64,000 bases of DNA, taken from positions 1 to 64,000 of the forward strand of contig JADNYV010000025.1 in assembly GCA_015501055.1 (NCBI GenBank). The letters are read 5' to 3'. This document shows, in pieces, positions 10,653 to 22,639 of this stretch. Numbering within the stretch: the stretch's first letter is position 1; each line of letters opens with the position of its first letter. Made by a program: the position numbers and the translations under genes. Source of the DNA: Mucidula mucida. Its lineage: Eukaryota; Basidiomycota; Agaricomycetes; Agaricales; Physalacriaceae. A model generated the notes under the pieces. The model was not told where the DNA came from. It was given only the letters and a program-made list of their open reading frames with translations, and searched no databases.

Positions 10653-11164
10653 ACCAGAGTCAGAAGTTTGATACCCCCACTTGCATCATATTGTATCCAT
10701 ACCGAACTTTTTACCAACTCATAGTGTACGACTACTTCTAATACTCTTACGATTATCCTTGATGATTTTGCCACTAATCATTACTCGCACTTGCTACTGT
10801 ACTACTTGCTGTACTTGTAGCCCATCTATACCTGACTACGAAGAAAACCTGTTGTTGATATGATCGTGCCTAAGTTTTGCCGCCACATGAGAAGGCAACG
10901 GACAACCTGTAGAGTAAGATACATATCGGGATCCATTGAGACTAACGATGACAACAACAGGACGTGCGTGTGTATACTACATATGATAATGAATCGTAAA
11001 AATCCATGTACAGTTGGAAACAGAAGGTAATAAAGATCTTGAAAGCATGAATGAGGGATATCTTGCAAGTCAGGGTATGAGAAAATGCATAGCGGACATC
11101 CTACATAACCTATGATAAACCGTCCCGTGAGTATACAGATCAGAAAAACCATTATGATTAGATG
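10653..11164. other. intergenic, no gene seen
   Basis: The 3' regions of the zinc-finger gene and the convergent minus-strand gene share this interval. It is AT-rich, with no convincing coding frame. Confidence 0.4.
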
Positions 11165-12267
11165 TCATGATCGCGTCCGAGCATCTCGTTTACGAGACGT
11201 GGAGCGCGCCAATTTGCGCACAGGCCGTGGTCTGGGTGACACAGCGGCCTTTTGTTGCGCAATACGACCACTATTGGGCGGTCGTCGCGTGGCAGGTCGG
11301 GACCGAGACTGTACAGCAGGGGGAGGAGGGGACGGACGCTTTCGGAGGTTGTACCGGGGCGATGGGACCTCCGGAGGGGGTGATGGGGATGAATGAGGAG
11401 TAGATATCGAGGACAATGAAGATAATGGGGTTAAAGGGGATGCAAGTCGTGAGTCAGTCTTGCGCGAAAAGGCAGGAGCAAGATCGACGTCCATTGCGTC
11501 GTCATCGGGCTGGGAGAAACCGAGCTGAGCAAAGGACAACATCTCCGGAGCCGGCTGTTGCGACTCTGTGTCGAGTTGGGATGCTGGGATGCAAGTGGAA
11601 TCGCGTATCCACTGCAGTGAGCCGTTGGGCGTGACGAGGGGCGTGTCAACATAGGGATCGGACTCTTGTGAGTCTGTCAGGGGAGGCTGAGACTGGGGAA
11701 TGTACCAATCTTGGTCCTGTGTTATTTCCGCTGGCATCATCAGTGGCGGGAAATCAACATCCATGTTCTCGTACGCTCGTTCACGCCGTGGCTGACTGCT
11801 CTCATCCACGGGTTCAGTCATGACTCTTGCCAGTTTCGAAGCTGCTTGCCCAACATCTTGATCTGTGGCTTGTTTATGCGCCAACCGGCGTGGTGAAGCA
11901 GGTTGTACTTGTGGTCTCCGATATGGCTGGATTGGAGGTAGTTTGCTCTCATATGCGAAATCTCTGACTTTGATGCCGATGCGCGCCAGCTCTTCTGACG
12001 ACATTGGGGGTCTCTGGGGCGAAGGCTGACGCCTTCCTGGGGATGGAGGTGGCGATGAGGGTGATTGCTCTTGCTGCTGGAGGACATGGGACGTTGCATT
12101 CTTTGAACAGTAATCATTCAAGTGGAGAATCGGGTGAGCATGGTATCGGTACTCACAAGTAGTTGTGAGATGGTTCGTTGGGGAGATGAATTGACAAAGA
12201 TTCTTGGATTTTGCTGCGAGAAAAGGCGGCTGCTTGATGGATCCGTCTCTTGTGACATGCAGAGCAT
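11165..12267 (-). CDS. hypothetical disordered protein
   Basis: Two exons, 12267-12157 and 12100-11165, joined in phase 0 across a GTGAGT...AAAG intron, give 348 residues. The protein is rich in Pro, Ser and Gln and looks intrinsically disordered. Short conserved-looking segments are RIGIKVRDFAYESKLPPI and PRYNLRKRPSPPPP, with a basic C-terminus (RKLARSTSRKRDARTRS) resembling a nuclear localisation or DNA-binding tail. ATG 12258 is an alternative start. It is divergent from the PP2C gene with 220 bp between start codons. I do not recognise the family. Confidence 0.5.
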
Positions 12268-12487
12268 CAAATAAGCAATAAACAGCGAATAAATGGCCTT
12301 TAAACGCAGCCAATCCAATGCCTCCGCCTGCAGTGGATGATGATGAAAGGCAAAAGGCAGCCCTGCGTCGATCGAGTGATCAAGTAGACACGTGACGGGT
12401 ATTCACGCAGTCGCTGCTCCCACTCTGTCGTCCGCGCCGCGTTTTCTCCCCGTCGTCGCTGCCAGGCCGCTGCCGATACTGAATAGC

Positions 12488-14225
12488 ATGCTACGCAGAT
12501 CCTGGAAACCAGTCACAACTGCAGTCGCAGTCGCTGCGCCCACGTACTACTGGTATTCTGCAACTCGTCAGTCAGAGACCTTTGAGCTGCCCGTACGGGT
12601 CCGCAAGTCCGACGGAAAGGTCGGGATGACCACCAAAACTCTCCCTCTTTTGTCTATCGACGAGGTTAATAGACGCCTCAGGGAGCGAGCCACGACGGAG
12701 ACGACTCCGCGCCCAAATGGGATCGTCTGGAACTACGCCAACGCCTCTTTGCCTTCGAATGACCCTATAGAGGATGCTCATTCAAAGCAAATCGTGCAAC
12801 GAGACGCATCCGACCCGTCCGCTCCAGGCGACTATGTCTTCTTCACAGTTATGGACGGTCATAGCGGTCCGGACACATCCCGATTACTTTCCCAGATCCT
12901 AATAAACGCGGTCTCTCTCGAATTGTCCAAACTAATCTCCAACCCCGCCTCGTCCAAATCCACCTTGAGTCGCGTAACTTCCTTGTTCGCGTCTAGTGCA
13001 GACGCCAACCCGGTTAGCGTTGCGAATGCGATCCAACTTGCCTTCACCAATTTGGACAGGGAACTCATTAACGCTCCCATCCGCATCTTTGCTAGCAACA
13101 TAGACGAAAAGAGTCGAGATAGCAAGATCGTTCCTGACCTTAGCCAGCATCCTCTCGCTCTCAAAACCATGCAACCCGCAGTGTCAGGTAAATTTACCAC
13201 AGCATCGTTCGTACATGGATTGACCAACTTTCAGGCAGTTGTGCACTGATGACCATGTTTGACACTGCACATGAGGACTTGTATGTGGCATGTACTGGTG
13301 ATGCCCGTGCCGTTGCTGGCGCCTCCTCGTCCGACGGCTCCTGGCATGTAGATGTCCTTACAGAAGACCAAACCGGACGGAATCCCAAGGAGAAGGCCAG
13401 GTTCGTAACATTCTTTTCACGGATGCCGCAATGTAACGCTCTATGATAGGATACAATCTGAGCATCCCGCAGATGAAAAGGACAACGTTATCAGGAATGG
13501 CAGAGTCTTGGGCGGCCTGGAGCCAACGCGTGCTTTTGGCGATGCGCGTTACAAGTGGCCTCGTGAGATACATGACCTGCAAGTGTTTTCCTTGATCCTT
13601 CACTGTACTTGCTGATTCTTGTTTAGCCTGAATCAAGCGTTCATGGTGGGCAACAACTTGCAATTGCGCCCTCAACCTTCGGCTTTGAAGACACCGCCTT
13701 ACGTTACAGCTCGACCAGAGGTTACGCATCGCAAGGTATCCTTCAAGACCCCTGGTGAACATGGCATCCGATTTCTCGTTATGGCTACTGATGGGCTTTG
13801 GGACGAATTAACGTGAGCTTTTATATATACCTCTCTGCCACCTATACTCACGGTGCCACAGTTCAGAAGACGTCGCCGGCCTTGTTCTAGGCCATCTTAA
13901 AGGATTGAAGGGCGTGATCTCCAAATCCGAACTATCATCACTCGTACCAACATCTACAAAGACTGCCACCGTTCAGGGTAAAGACCAACGTCGTCAGCGT
14001 GGCTCGGGATCATGGGCGTTCATTGACGACAACATTGGCGTGCACCTCATTCGTAATGCCCTCGGCGGAGGAGATGAGACAGAGTTGCGCAGGTTGGTCA
14101 GTATACCGGCACCCTTCTCGAGAAGCCATCGGGACGATATAACTGTCACGGTTGTATGGTGGCATGAAGGCCAAGAGGGTAGCGCGTCGTCTATATCAAC
14201 TTCAGCTCCCAAGGCAAAACTGTAA
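12488..14225 (+). CDS. PP2C phosphatase, pyruvate dehydrogenase phosphatase type
   Basis: Exons 12488-13187, 13235-13400, 13450-13578, 13627-13812 and 13862-14225 encode 514 residues. PP2C metal-site motifs are visible: NDPIEDAHS, VMDGHSGPDTS, GSCALMTM, CTGDARAVAG, DGLWDELT and SRSHRDDITVTVVWW. ALKTPPYVTARPEVTHRKV is typical of the mitochondrial Ptc5/PDP branch, which dephosphorylates the E1 subunit of pyruvate dehydrogenase. The N-terminus (MLRRSWKPVTTAVAVAAPT) is Arg-rich and fits a mitochondrial presequence. A GTG-initiated upstream extension was ignored. Intron three (13579-13626) has a GC donor (GCAAGT); only this splice keeps the frame. Confidence 0.88.
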
Positions 14226-14357
14226 CGTTTATGGCTGAACCATGCATGGCATTGATCACAACAGTGAGATGTACAGTAATGCATAATATGATATACGTGC
14301 GGTGATGAATAAATTATAGTTACAAGTCCCAGATTGGTTGTACAAGTCAAGCGATGT

Positions 14358-16413
14358 TTACACTGCACCAGCTCTCCTTCTGCGTTGACTCCTGAACGCC
14401 TGATGATAAGTTTTGTGCTTCCAATCACTTGATGGTGGTATGCGCTGCTTGCCGCCAGTCCTATTAGGCGTGCCGTAGAAGACCGCGGGTGGAATGGGAG
14501 CAGAAGGTTTCGGCGTAGAGGTGGCGGTAGGAGGCGGTATCGGCTTCGCAGGTTTCACAGGTGTATCCTCGGCTTTGGTAGAAGGACTGGCCTTATCAAC
14601 CTCCATCTTCTGTCCTTTGTCTTCCTCAACTTCGTCATCCGACGCGTACTGTGCGAGACTTGCCAAAGAACTCTTGGCCTCCACAGACTCGATTTTCTTC
14701 TTGACAGCATCTGCCTGAGGATCGCCGTTGCTTAGCTTTAATCGCTTCGCATCGGAGGGACTGTCGAAATTTGGTAAGACGGGTCCGATAAAGGGTTTCG
14801 ATGATACTCCAGTGTCTTCGTCGTCTCGTTCCTTTCGCTTCTTCATCGAGTTGATTATGCTCTTACGAGGAGCTGGCTGGGTCGATGAAATCGCAGATGC
14901 TAACCGATCGCCCTTGTTCCGCATGTAAAAGAGAATGTAGGCAGTCTTTTTGATAGGAAGACCACTGTGAGGCGAGACAGACTCGTCGTTCATCTCGAAC
15001 CATCTGTCCTCCGCGCTCTTAACAAAGGCGTAGTAGTGTCCAGAGTTGGGTCCGCCGCCGGCATGGCATATGACGCCGTATAGCGAGTACGATGGTCCAA
15101 ATTGACCATCGCTCATATAAGGCTTGAGTGATAGTTGAGGCTCGTAGTCGACCTGGTGCCCAATTTTGTTCCCCAACGGCGAAAAGCGTTTGAGATGCAC
15201 CGTCAAAATAATAGGTGCTTCTTCAATCGTAAACCGCTTCTCAGCGTTGACGGCCTTTTTGCATCTACAAAGAAAAGAAAAGTCAAAAAGTGACGCAGAA
15301 CGAATAGGAATATCCTTACTTTTCGCATTTATACTTATCTTTGCCATTTAAATGATCAGGCGTGAAAAACTTGCGGAAGGCTTCCTTCAAGGTGCCAACC
15401 TTGTATATGTCCAAGCTCAGGTCGAGATTACTGTCGAATGTGTCGCTATTGTGGCCACAAGACTGGCACGTTACCCGTGAACGCAGTTTGCCACCAAATA
15501 TCTTGTGCACCCAAGTCGTTTCCGCTAATTTGGGATCTATTTTTCTGGTGGATGAAGAAGTTAGCACACGAATGAGAATGAAGAGAAAAGTACTAACGGG
15601 GGTTGACCGGCTAAACACGATTTTTGTAGGGCGTCAATGGCATAGCGCAAGAATTCATGAGAATCTTCTTGGCGACCCCGCCGTAGATGTTTGGCAATGA
15701 CTATTCCAGAGTCAGAAGCGGGAGCGAGTGGAAGCAAAAGCATACCTTGTATTTTATTGGTTATCATGTCGGGAGAGAAAGGGGATCTGCCACCGTGCGC
15801 TCGTAATATAAGCTGGCGCATACTGCAAGCCATACAAAATGCGTTCTTGACACGACCTGGACGACGATGAGAATATGTTGAGAGACGTGAATGAGACGCA
15901 CAAGAATCCCTGTGGTGCTGGTTTACGATGATGCGTAGAAGCGGTGGCGTATGCAGCAGACATTGTAGAGCACTGTTCAGGAAACAGGTATTGCCATTGT
16001 TGTAGAGGCCCGAGCCTATATTGACTTTCGCCATCCATGATATGTCGATGTCGCCAGTGTACAGCAATTGTGGCTCAGCATTTGCACCGTTAATCGAGCG
16101 CTTCGGTGTTTTCTGAGCAGGTGAGGGGGATGTAGGAGGAGGATCTGAACGCTAGATGAGGGGCATCAGCAAGGACGGAACGGCCGAGAGAAATGTGACG
16201 CACCTCATTGCTCGGACCTGCCTTGGGCGTGTCGTTGATGGCTGGGAGTTGGCTGTCCATCAACGAAAACGGCGTCGAGGCCTCCGCGAACTCTACTGGA
16301 GCTCCCAGCAGTTTCATGAATTTCTCGTTGTTTTCTACCGGCCTATATGATAACGGATCGTCGGAAGTGGAAGGAAAGGACATTGAAGAAGCGGGAAGTG
16401 GGGAGGCGAGCAT
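14358..16413 (-). CDS. ubiquitin C-terminal hydrolase, USP36/USP42-like
   Basis: Exons (5' to 3') 16413-16204, 16151-15902, 15856-15746, 15700-15598, 15544-15320 and 15264-14358 give 601 residues with all phases matching. The Cys box is GLYNNGNTCFLNSALQC (nucleophile Cys), followed by KNAFCMACSMRQ, QEDSHEFLRYAIDALQ, a zinc-finger pair (CQSCGHNS and YKCEKCKK) and the His box GPNSGHYYAFV. The tail is Lys/Ser-rich and ends in a basic segment before GAV. Family members remove ubiquitin from substrates, in the USP36 branch often nucleolar. Here the nucleolar role is inference; the protease class is certain. Confidence 0.9.
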
Positions 16414-18034
16414 TGTCGAATAAGGGCGAGAGCAGCGCAGACAACGGCGTGCAATGCGGGCGACCAGGCTCCGCGACGTTATGCGTAGCGAGCTCAGTGG
16501 AGAGGCAGCGTTGTGGAAAACAGCGGGGGAGAACTAAAGCAAACCGATTAAGTAACTCAACGCGAAATTTTGAGTTTGTTTGTTCACGTGGTCTTTTCTC
16601 ATTTCGGTCCACAGGTCCACTTTGCCTTAACTGGAACGCATTTCAACCCCAATTTGACAGCATAGGCTCCGAGGGCGACTGTTTATTTTCTGTCGTCTCA
16701 ACTCGACGCCATTATCGTTGTCGTACAGTCGGTAAGACCGGGATTCTTGGGCACTCATGTCTGTCTCACCAATGCCTCTGTAGCTGGAATTTGTGCAATC
16801 CCTGACGCGTCTAGTGCCTACCCAAATTGTGGACATCAGTCACTTGCTGACGTTGACCTAACGGAACCAACAATGGCGCGCCTTGAAGCGCTCCTTGCCC
16901 GGCTCGCTGATTTTCGCCTCGTGGTCGAAAACTCTTCAGAGACACTAGGCTGATATTGACGGGAAAATAAGTCAAGCTACATACATTATCACGCGCCTAG
17001 TCAAGGCTCGCACTCAAACCATTTCTCATCTCCAAGATGCTACTATTTTTTTGTTTAATCCAATCTGACCTCCCTCCTGGAATTCTTGGGGAGACCTTCC
17101 TAACATTGCATACCGGCATGGCTGCTTCGCCTCTCAAGGGACTTTCGCTACGCCGTTCTTGATCCCCGGTCTGCCCCTCTCTTATCTCGAACGGACTATG
17201 CATCACGCTCTCATCGTTACGCTTTGAGGCGACAGACATGGCCCAATACTCCCAAAAACATCAAGTTGCAGACTTGCTCTGGCAAGCAGATTCCTATCAC
17301 ACCTGCAGGAAGTTCACGTCAGCGCATCGATGATCCCGAACAAGATATTACTGTAACCGCTTTTACCACACCGCCAGCTCTTTGAGGAGTTTGCTCGCAA
17401 TACCTTTTCTGAACTAGTAAATCTCTCGTGTGATCATCTCAAACAATATGTAGAGAACACATAATCCGCCTACAGTATCGCCACTTTCAACACGGTGTCT
17501 CGTCTGCATATTTTGTAGGTCTCGAAACTCTTTTGCATCTACCGACGCTGACTGAATTATCCCTCGGCGCTAGGAAATGGTTTTCAAACATCTTCATATC
17601 CCGGCAGTCATCTTGCGTTCGCCTCTTCTGACTCCATTTCTCTGCAACTCCTCCAGTCCCCTTACGTAGGCATCAGCGTAAACAAATTGACAAGGCTAGA
17701 ATGCCTACTTGTAGCTTGATGGCTGGAGCAGATTGACCTAAACCGATGGGCGGCTATATGTGAAGTAAAAGTCGTTACATGCGAGCCGAATGATTAATGG
17801 TGAGCACTTGCACAGATCGAAAACATGATTGATATTGTACACAGGTAGCTATACTACAACCGGAACCTCCTACAAGAGCTAAAGAACCAAGCCGTGCCTG
17901 GTGCTTGCTCATAAATAAAGTAATTCAAGGTTTGCATCGCGCTGTATCTCTTGTTTGAAACCCGAGCATCCCTCTCGTCCTCGACGTGGTACAAAAAAAA
18001 TCCCCGACACCGTCACATACTGCAAGTCTATCTG
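16414..18034. other. gene-poor stretch with possible gene relics
   Basis: No intact gene is seen. Several short in-frame pieces read like decayed protein: VLDPRSAPLLSRTDYASRSH near 17150 and LFEEFARNTFSELVNLSCD near 17380, on the plus strand and separated by stops and frame changes. They may be remains of an F-box or similar gene. I cannot assign a family. Confidence 0.25.
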
Positions 18035-18278
18035 TTATTTCGCTTTACCACCGGCCGGCTTCTTCCCAGTAGGGCTCTTCGGGGCCTTCTTCGGGGGCGG
18101 CTTTGCGCCGCCAGTGGGCGGAGAGCGCGGTGCCTTCTCGGCTTCGGCGCCGACCTTGGGTGCCTGCAAGGCGAGGTGAGAAGCCAACCTCGACAAGGGC
18201 GATGTCACGTACATTTGTACCGCCCACGTTGGCGGTCGGGATACGGGAAGAAGGGGCTGAGGGCTTGGTAGGCGGCAT
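18035..18278 (-). CDS. small basic hypothetical protein
   Basis: Two exons, 18278-18213 and 18163-18035, joined across a GTACGT...GCAG intron, give 64 residues (MPPTKPSAPSSRIPTANVGG... ending PTGKKPAGGKAK). It is very rich in Pro, Lys and Ala with no hydrophobic core. Open frame continues upstream of the ATG (GLYSDLNKLADIGI), and an ATG at about 18379 could supply a first exon, but the intervening GT-AG interval would be only 22 bp. The true start is therefore uncertain. Family not recognised. Confidence 0.4.
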
Positions 18279-18697
18279 GATACCGATATCTGCAAGTTTG
18301 TTGAGATCGCTGTACAGGCCTGCCAAAGGATGAGGACTGACCGGTTGGCAAGAAGATGAGAATATTGGTGATGCTGTTCATGACATCCCAGCTTCCCTAT
18401 TTAACCGCCAGCGTCTCGCGCAGAGGGAATTTTGCTATCTGGAGAGAGCCACAGGCTACCGAGTATATTTTAGGATAAACTTCCCTCAGACGTTATCGCC
18501 ATTGGCGCGCGCTACGCACGTTGAGCGATCCATTCCGAACAATCTCCTACACTAGGATATCTTTGGAAGTTGAGTCATAATTTCGTCGCAGAATACTAAG
18601 GTACAACATAATTGGTTCCAGTGATTAGTGCTTCGACAGTGTAGGATATGTAAATATCAGCGTTTTTTGAGATATCAGATGAAGATAGTCTTCGCAT
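18279..18697. other. intergenic, promoter side of small basic gene
   Basis: No further gene is seen. A TTAAATA element on the minus strand near 18400 lies upstream of the small basic gene and could be its TATA-like promoter. Confidence 0.3.
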
Positions 18698-19642
18698 CTA
18701 ATCCTTGACTGTCTCAAGAGGATGAGTCACTTTGTGCAACAGACCCGAGAAACCGTGTTTCTCGCGTGACGGAGTTCGTTGTTCTGGGCCGCGGGACTGA
18801 GAACGGTCTCGCATATTGCCTGCGCCACCACGGCCGTGTGACTCGAACTCTGATTGTTGATGAGATGGGTTCTCGATGGGTGGGCTGGGCGATTGCGCCA
18901 TATTGGCTAAGCCGCCACGTCCAGTTGAGTGCCTGAAATGGTGAGGACTGTTGAGTGTGACTATGCGCAAGAGAGAATGGCTGAGCTTACACGGGGCCGT
19001 CGAGGAGGGCGCGTGCGCGTCGTTCGCTTTCGTCGAGGAGGGAAGCATTGAGGCCATCGCCTTCTTTCATGTTTCCGGCTCCGCCTCTGCCGACCGAGTG
19101 CAGGCGAGGAGGGGTAGGATTCAAGCCAGGTCCTCGAGAACGTGAACGCGACATGTTGCCCAAGCCGCCACGTCCGGATGAGTGCTGATAAGATGATGTC
19201 AATGCTGGTGTTCTTCTGATATGAGATAAGAACGAACAACTTCGATGCTCTCCCTTCGATCGTATTCCCTGACGATCTCTCTTTCGCGTGCATCTGGACC
19301 GGCACTCTCCTTGACATCGCGAGAAGGAGAACGTATGTTTCCGGCACCTCCTCGGCCAGTGGAAAATACCTATGGTTGTGTAAGCCTATATGAAAGGGGA
19401 ACGACAACTATCGACCTACCTGCTTTCGCTCAACCTCAGGAATAGGTTCTCTACCCCTGGTGGAGGAAAAATCGTCGGGACCGGCCTCTCGAGTACGAGA
19501 GAGAGAGGTGGGACGAATGTTTCCCAGTCCTCCTCTTCCAGAGGATTGCTAGGATGGTGTCAAAGATTGAGGAAGCCAAGAGCATAACAAAGGTTTTTAC
19601 CATTTCACGTCCTTCACGTCCGCGGGATACTGAGCGTTCCAT
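18698..19642 (-). CDS. DUF3602 (Par32-like) GRGG-repeat protein
   Basis: Exons 19642-19601, 19548-19420, 19369-19238, 19184-18991 and 18932-18698 give 243 residues. Six GRGG-x-GN-like motifs are spaced along it: SSGRGGLGNI, STGRGGAGNI, SSGRGGLGNM, SVGRGGAGNM, STGRGGLANM and SHGRGGAGNM. This is the hallmark of the fungal DUF3602 family, which includes yeast Par32, a phosphoprotein linked to TORC1 and ammonium-transporter control. The linkers are Ser/Arg/Pro-rich and probably phosphorylated. The C-terminus HGFSGLLHKVTHPLETVKD looks amphipathic. Introns fall just before most repeats. Confidence 0.85.
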
Positions 19643-20114
19643 GGTGGAGTAATAAAATTTTGAGGTTGAGATTGTAGGGGAATGTTGGATTATATAGGCG
19701 CAGTGGAGGAATGAAAAAGGTATTGTTCTTGTTCAGCGGTAATGGGTCCGATGACGTTACGCCATGCTTGCGACATTCCAGACAAGGAAAGGGCCCCTCT
19801 GCTGCGTACCAGCGGTTCTGTCGGAGTGTCGGACGAAAACAATTGGAACTATCCTAGACGAGGCCGGAACATGTGAGACGCGCGAGCTTGGCACGTAACT
19901 GGACTCGTCCGCATGCCCTCAATTCCTGCTGAGTCCCGAATGCGAAATACAACCATGCAAGCACGAATACGCACTAGCCTGAATTGAATTATGCATCAAT
20001 CTCGCGAGAACTGTGAGAAAAGGGACCAGGCAACATGGCCGGCGGATTGGCATGACCACAATTCCCTCGCACCCAAATGAGCAACGTACACGTATCTATC
20101 CCTTTCCTTTCAAA

Positions 20115-22166
20115 ATGTCGAGCTGGCTTGCGTTTCAACGTCTGGCGCCCTCCATAGCGGCCATTCTTCCGCTGGCGCTGGCCATTTTCGCCTACGAGCG
20201 AGCCCTGATTCCCATTTATGCATCGGCACCTACATCGCGGGTTTTCAACAAAATAGTGTTAGCTTCGCTAAGCCTAGGATTCTTCCAGCCATGGATGTTC
20301 ACTGTCAGTCAAAAGGCCTTTGCCTGCGCTGTCTTCCTGGCTCTGGCCCCCAATGCAGCCTATTGGATTCCAGTATGGTCTGCCAGGAATAGAGACCCTC
20401 TCTGGGGTCCTGCAGTCACCCATTGCGCCATTCTGCTGCCGTTGGTAGCCACGATGTCAAGCTTTCTGCAGCGTTCCGAGGTACGTGTCTGCGACTTTAT
20501 CAAACGTGGCTAATGGAACCACTAGAGTCGCGTGTTAAATGTCGCGTCAACGATCACTGTCTTCTTCACGCTTACGCAGGCTCGAAGCGTCTTAGGACAA
20601 GTCAGCTTGCTTAACTCTGTGTCCGAAAGTCAAATCGTATGTTCCTTCGTGCTCCTCTCGGTTTTTGCTCAATGAATGTTTAGTTCCTCTCATTATCATT
20701 CATCTACACATGTATAACAATACTGCAGTTACCGGTCGCTGCCCCAGTTCAAGCTGCACCAAAAAAGCGAAAACAGCCATCCTCCCTCACACCTTTCCAG
20801 ACAAGAGGTATCTTGATGGCCATCTTCCTCGCGCTCTCTTCATCCATATACCCGAACTTGCGTTCACCTGTGCTCCCTCATCCTCTGAAGGAATTATATA
20901 CCCATCCAAGCTCCCTCTACAAATACATTCCTCCGTCCAGTCAACTACTGGTCTCATAGTCGTCGGCGAGTCCCTCAATCCAGCACCCAATGCTTCTGAA
21001 CGCGACCAAACCATGTCCAATGTCCGATATCTCCGAGCTGCCCATTCCATCCTCGGAGGCGTCTGGATGGGCCCGAAGATCATGAGCATCGACAACGTGC
21101 CTCCCATACGCGACTCGTATGGCACGCCTCTTGGTGACTCCATCTACGGCGCGTTTACCCTTCAGGAAGCCGCCCGTCTAGTTAACAGTACCGCGAAAGG
21201 ACCCGAAAATGTCCTCATCATGCAAGTTCCTTCCGTTCACCACTTGTTCGACGCGTTCTAACCTGACATGCAGTGGTCTCGGCATCGGTGTCTCCGCGAC
21301 CGCGTTCCAAAGGCACAAAATGCCAGTGACTATTGTGGAGATAGACCCTGCAGTGTATGACGCCGCCCGTCGGTTTTTCGGACTTCCGGATCCCGGAGAG
21401 GGCAAGGTGTTCTTGGAAGATGCGAGAGGGTGGGTGGCGCGGACAAGGGCGGATGTGGAGGGTGGAAAAGCACTCGACCTGTATGATGTCGTGTCCATGA
21501 TTGCTTTTCTGGGGGAGGCGTACCGGATCATATCTTCACAGTCGAGTTCTGGCAAGATTTGAAGAACATTATGCAGCCTGAAGGTATTTTGGTTGTGGTA
21601 AGCTCCGTTGTTTCACACCGTCGTGCTCTCTCACAAATCAACGTTTAGAATTACGCCGGTCATCTAATGTCGGACTCGATGAGAATGGTGGCAGGGACAC
21701 TGCTCAAGACGTTTGGCCAATGCAGAGCATTCCATGATCTGATTCAAAGTCCGACAAAGGAGCAACTAGAGAATGACTTCATGAACATTGTGAGTTTGGA
21801 TGACCTGATTTACTCTGCATGTTTTCATTATACCTAGGCGTTCTTTTGCACTTCATCTATAGTACCACTTACATTCAGGAAAGCGACCAACGAAGACTAC
21901 CTAGGTTCAGCGCTTCGTAGACACTGCCTATCTAACATGGATCATCGCGAGATAGACTTGAAAAGTATCCTATCGAGCATCCCTGAAGGCAAAGAAGCTG
22001 AATACGTGCTGACGGATGCGCACAATCCCCTGGGTAAGCTTCAGGAGGAACAAGGCGATCATCATTGGATGTGTGAGTGTTTTAAAGTCGTATGATGACG
22101 CATCTTGACTTGTGTTTGATAGTGATGAGGGAGGTTTTGACTGATATCTATTGGGAAACATACTAG
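20115..22166 (+). CDS. membrane protein with spermidine-synthase-like domain (two frameshifts)
   Basis: Exons 20115-20480, 20526-20636, 20684-21221, 21274-21597, 21649-21789, 21838-22072 and 22123-22166. The first half has several hydrophobic helices (SWLAFQRLAPSIAAILPLAL, WMFTVSQKAFACAVFLAL, STITVFFTLTQ, FLSLSFIYTCITILQLPV, GILMAIFLAL). The second half has a Rossmann fold like spermidine/spermine synthases: HSSVQSTTGLIVVGE, ENVLIIGLGIGVSATAF, VTIVEIDPAVYDAARRFFG, VHDCFSGGGVP. Catalytic specificity is unknown; many such membrane fusions are not aminopropyltransferases. Intron three (21222-21273) has a GC donor. One base is missing near 20905-20915 and another near 21490-21500; adding C and G respectively restores the frame. 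Confidence 0.75.
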
Positions 22167-22639
22167 GTACTGTGGCGTCATATCCATGTATCCATTTAGC
22201 ATCAAGTGTAATAGCCTTTTTGAGAACATGCTCTCTTGCTGAGTACTCTATCGCGCCTGCATATCGCTGCATTTATTCCTCGCAGAGCTCCTTTCCCTTG
22301 GCTGTCAACCGGCTACAGTATTTCACAACCAAACTATCAGTTCAAACTGTCCGCTCCTGCTTGCCAAGAGCTATGACCGAGCAATGACGATCCACCCTGC
22401 GGACAGCTCCAACTTTCTCGGGCACAAAGCCAAAATCCACACCGAAACGCCACCCGTCGCGATGGGAATTCGATCATTATTACTATAAGAGGTGCATCGG
22501 TTGCCAAAAAGAATCACTCGCCCCTGGCACCGCTATTTTTAGTACGCGTAGATGGAATTATCATTTACCTGTCGAGAAGAAATTCACCTACATTACACAC
22601 CATCATCTCCTTACGCTCACCCCACCAGTCCTACTTTTC

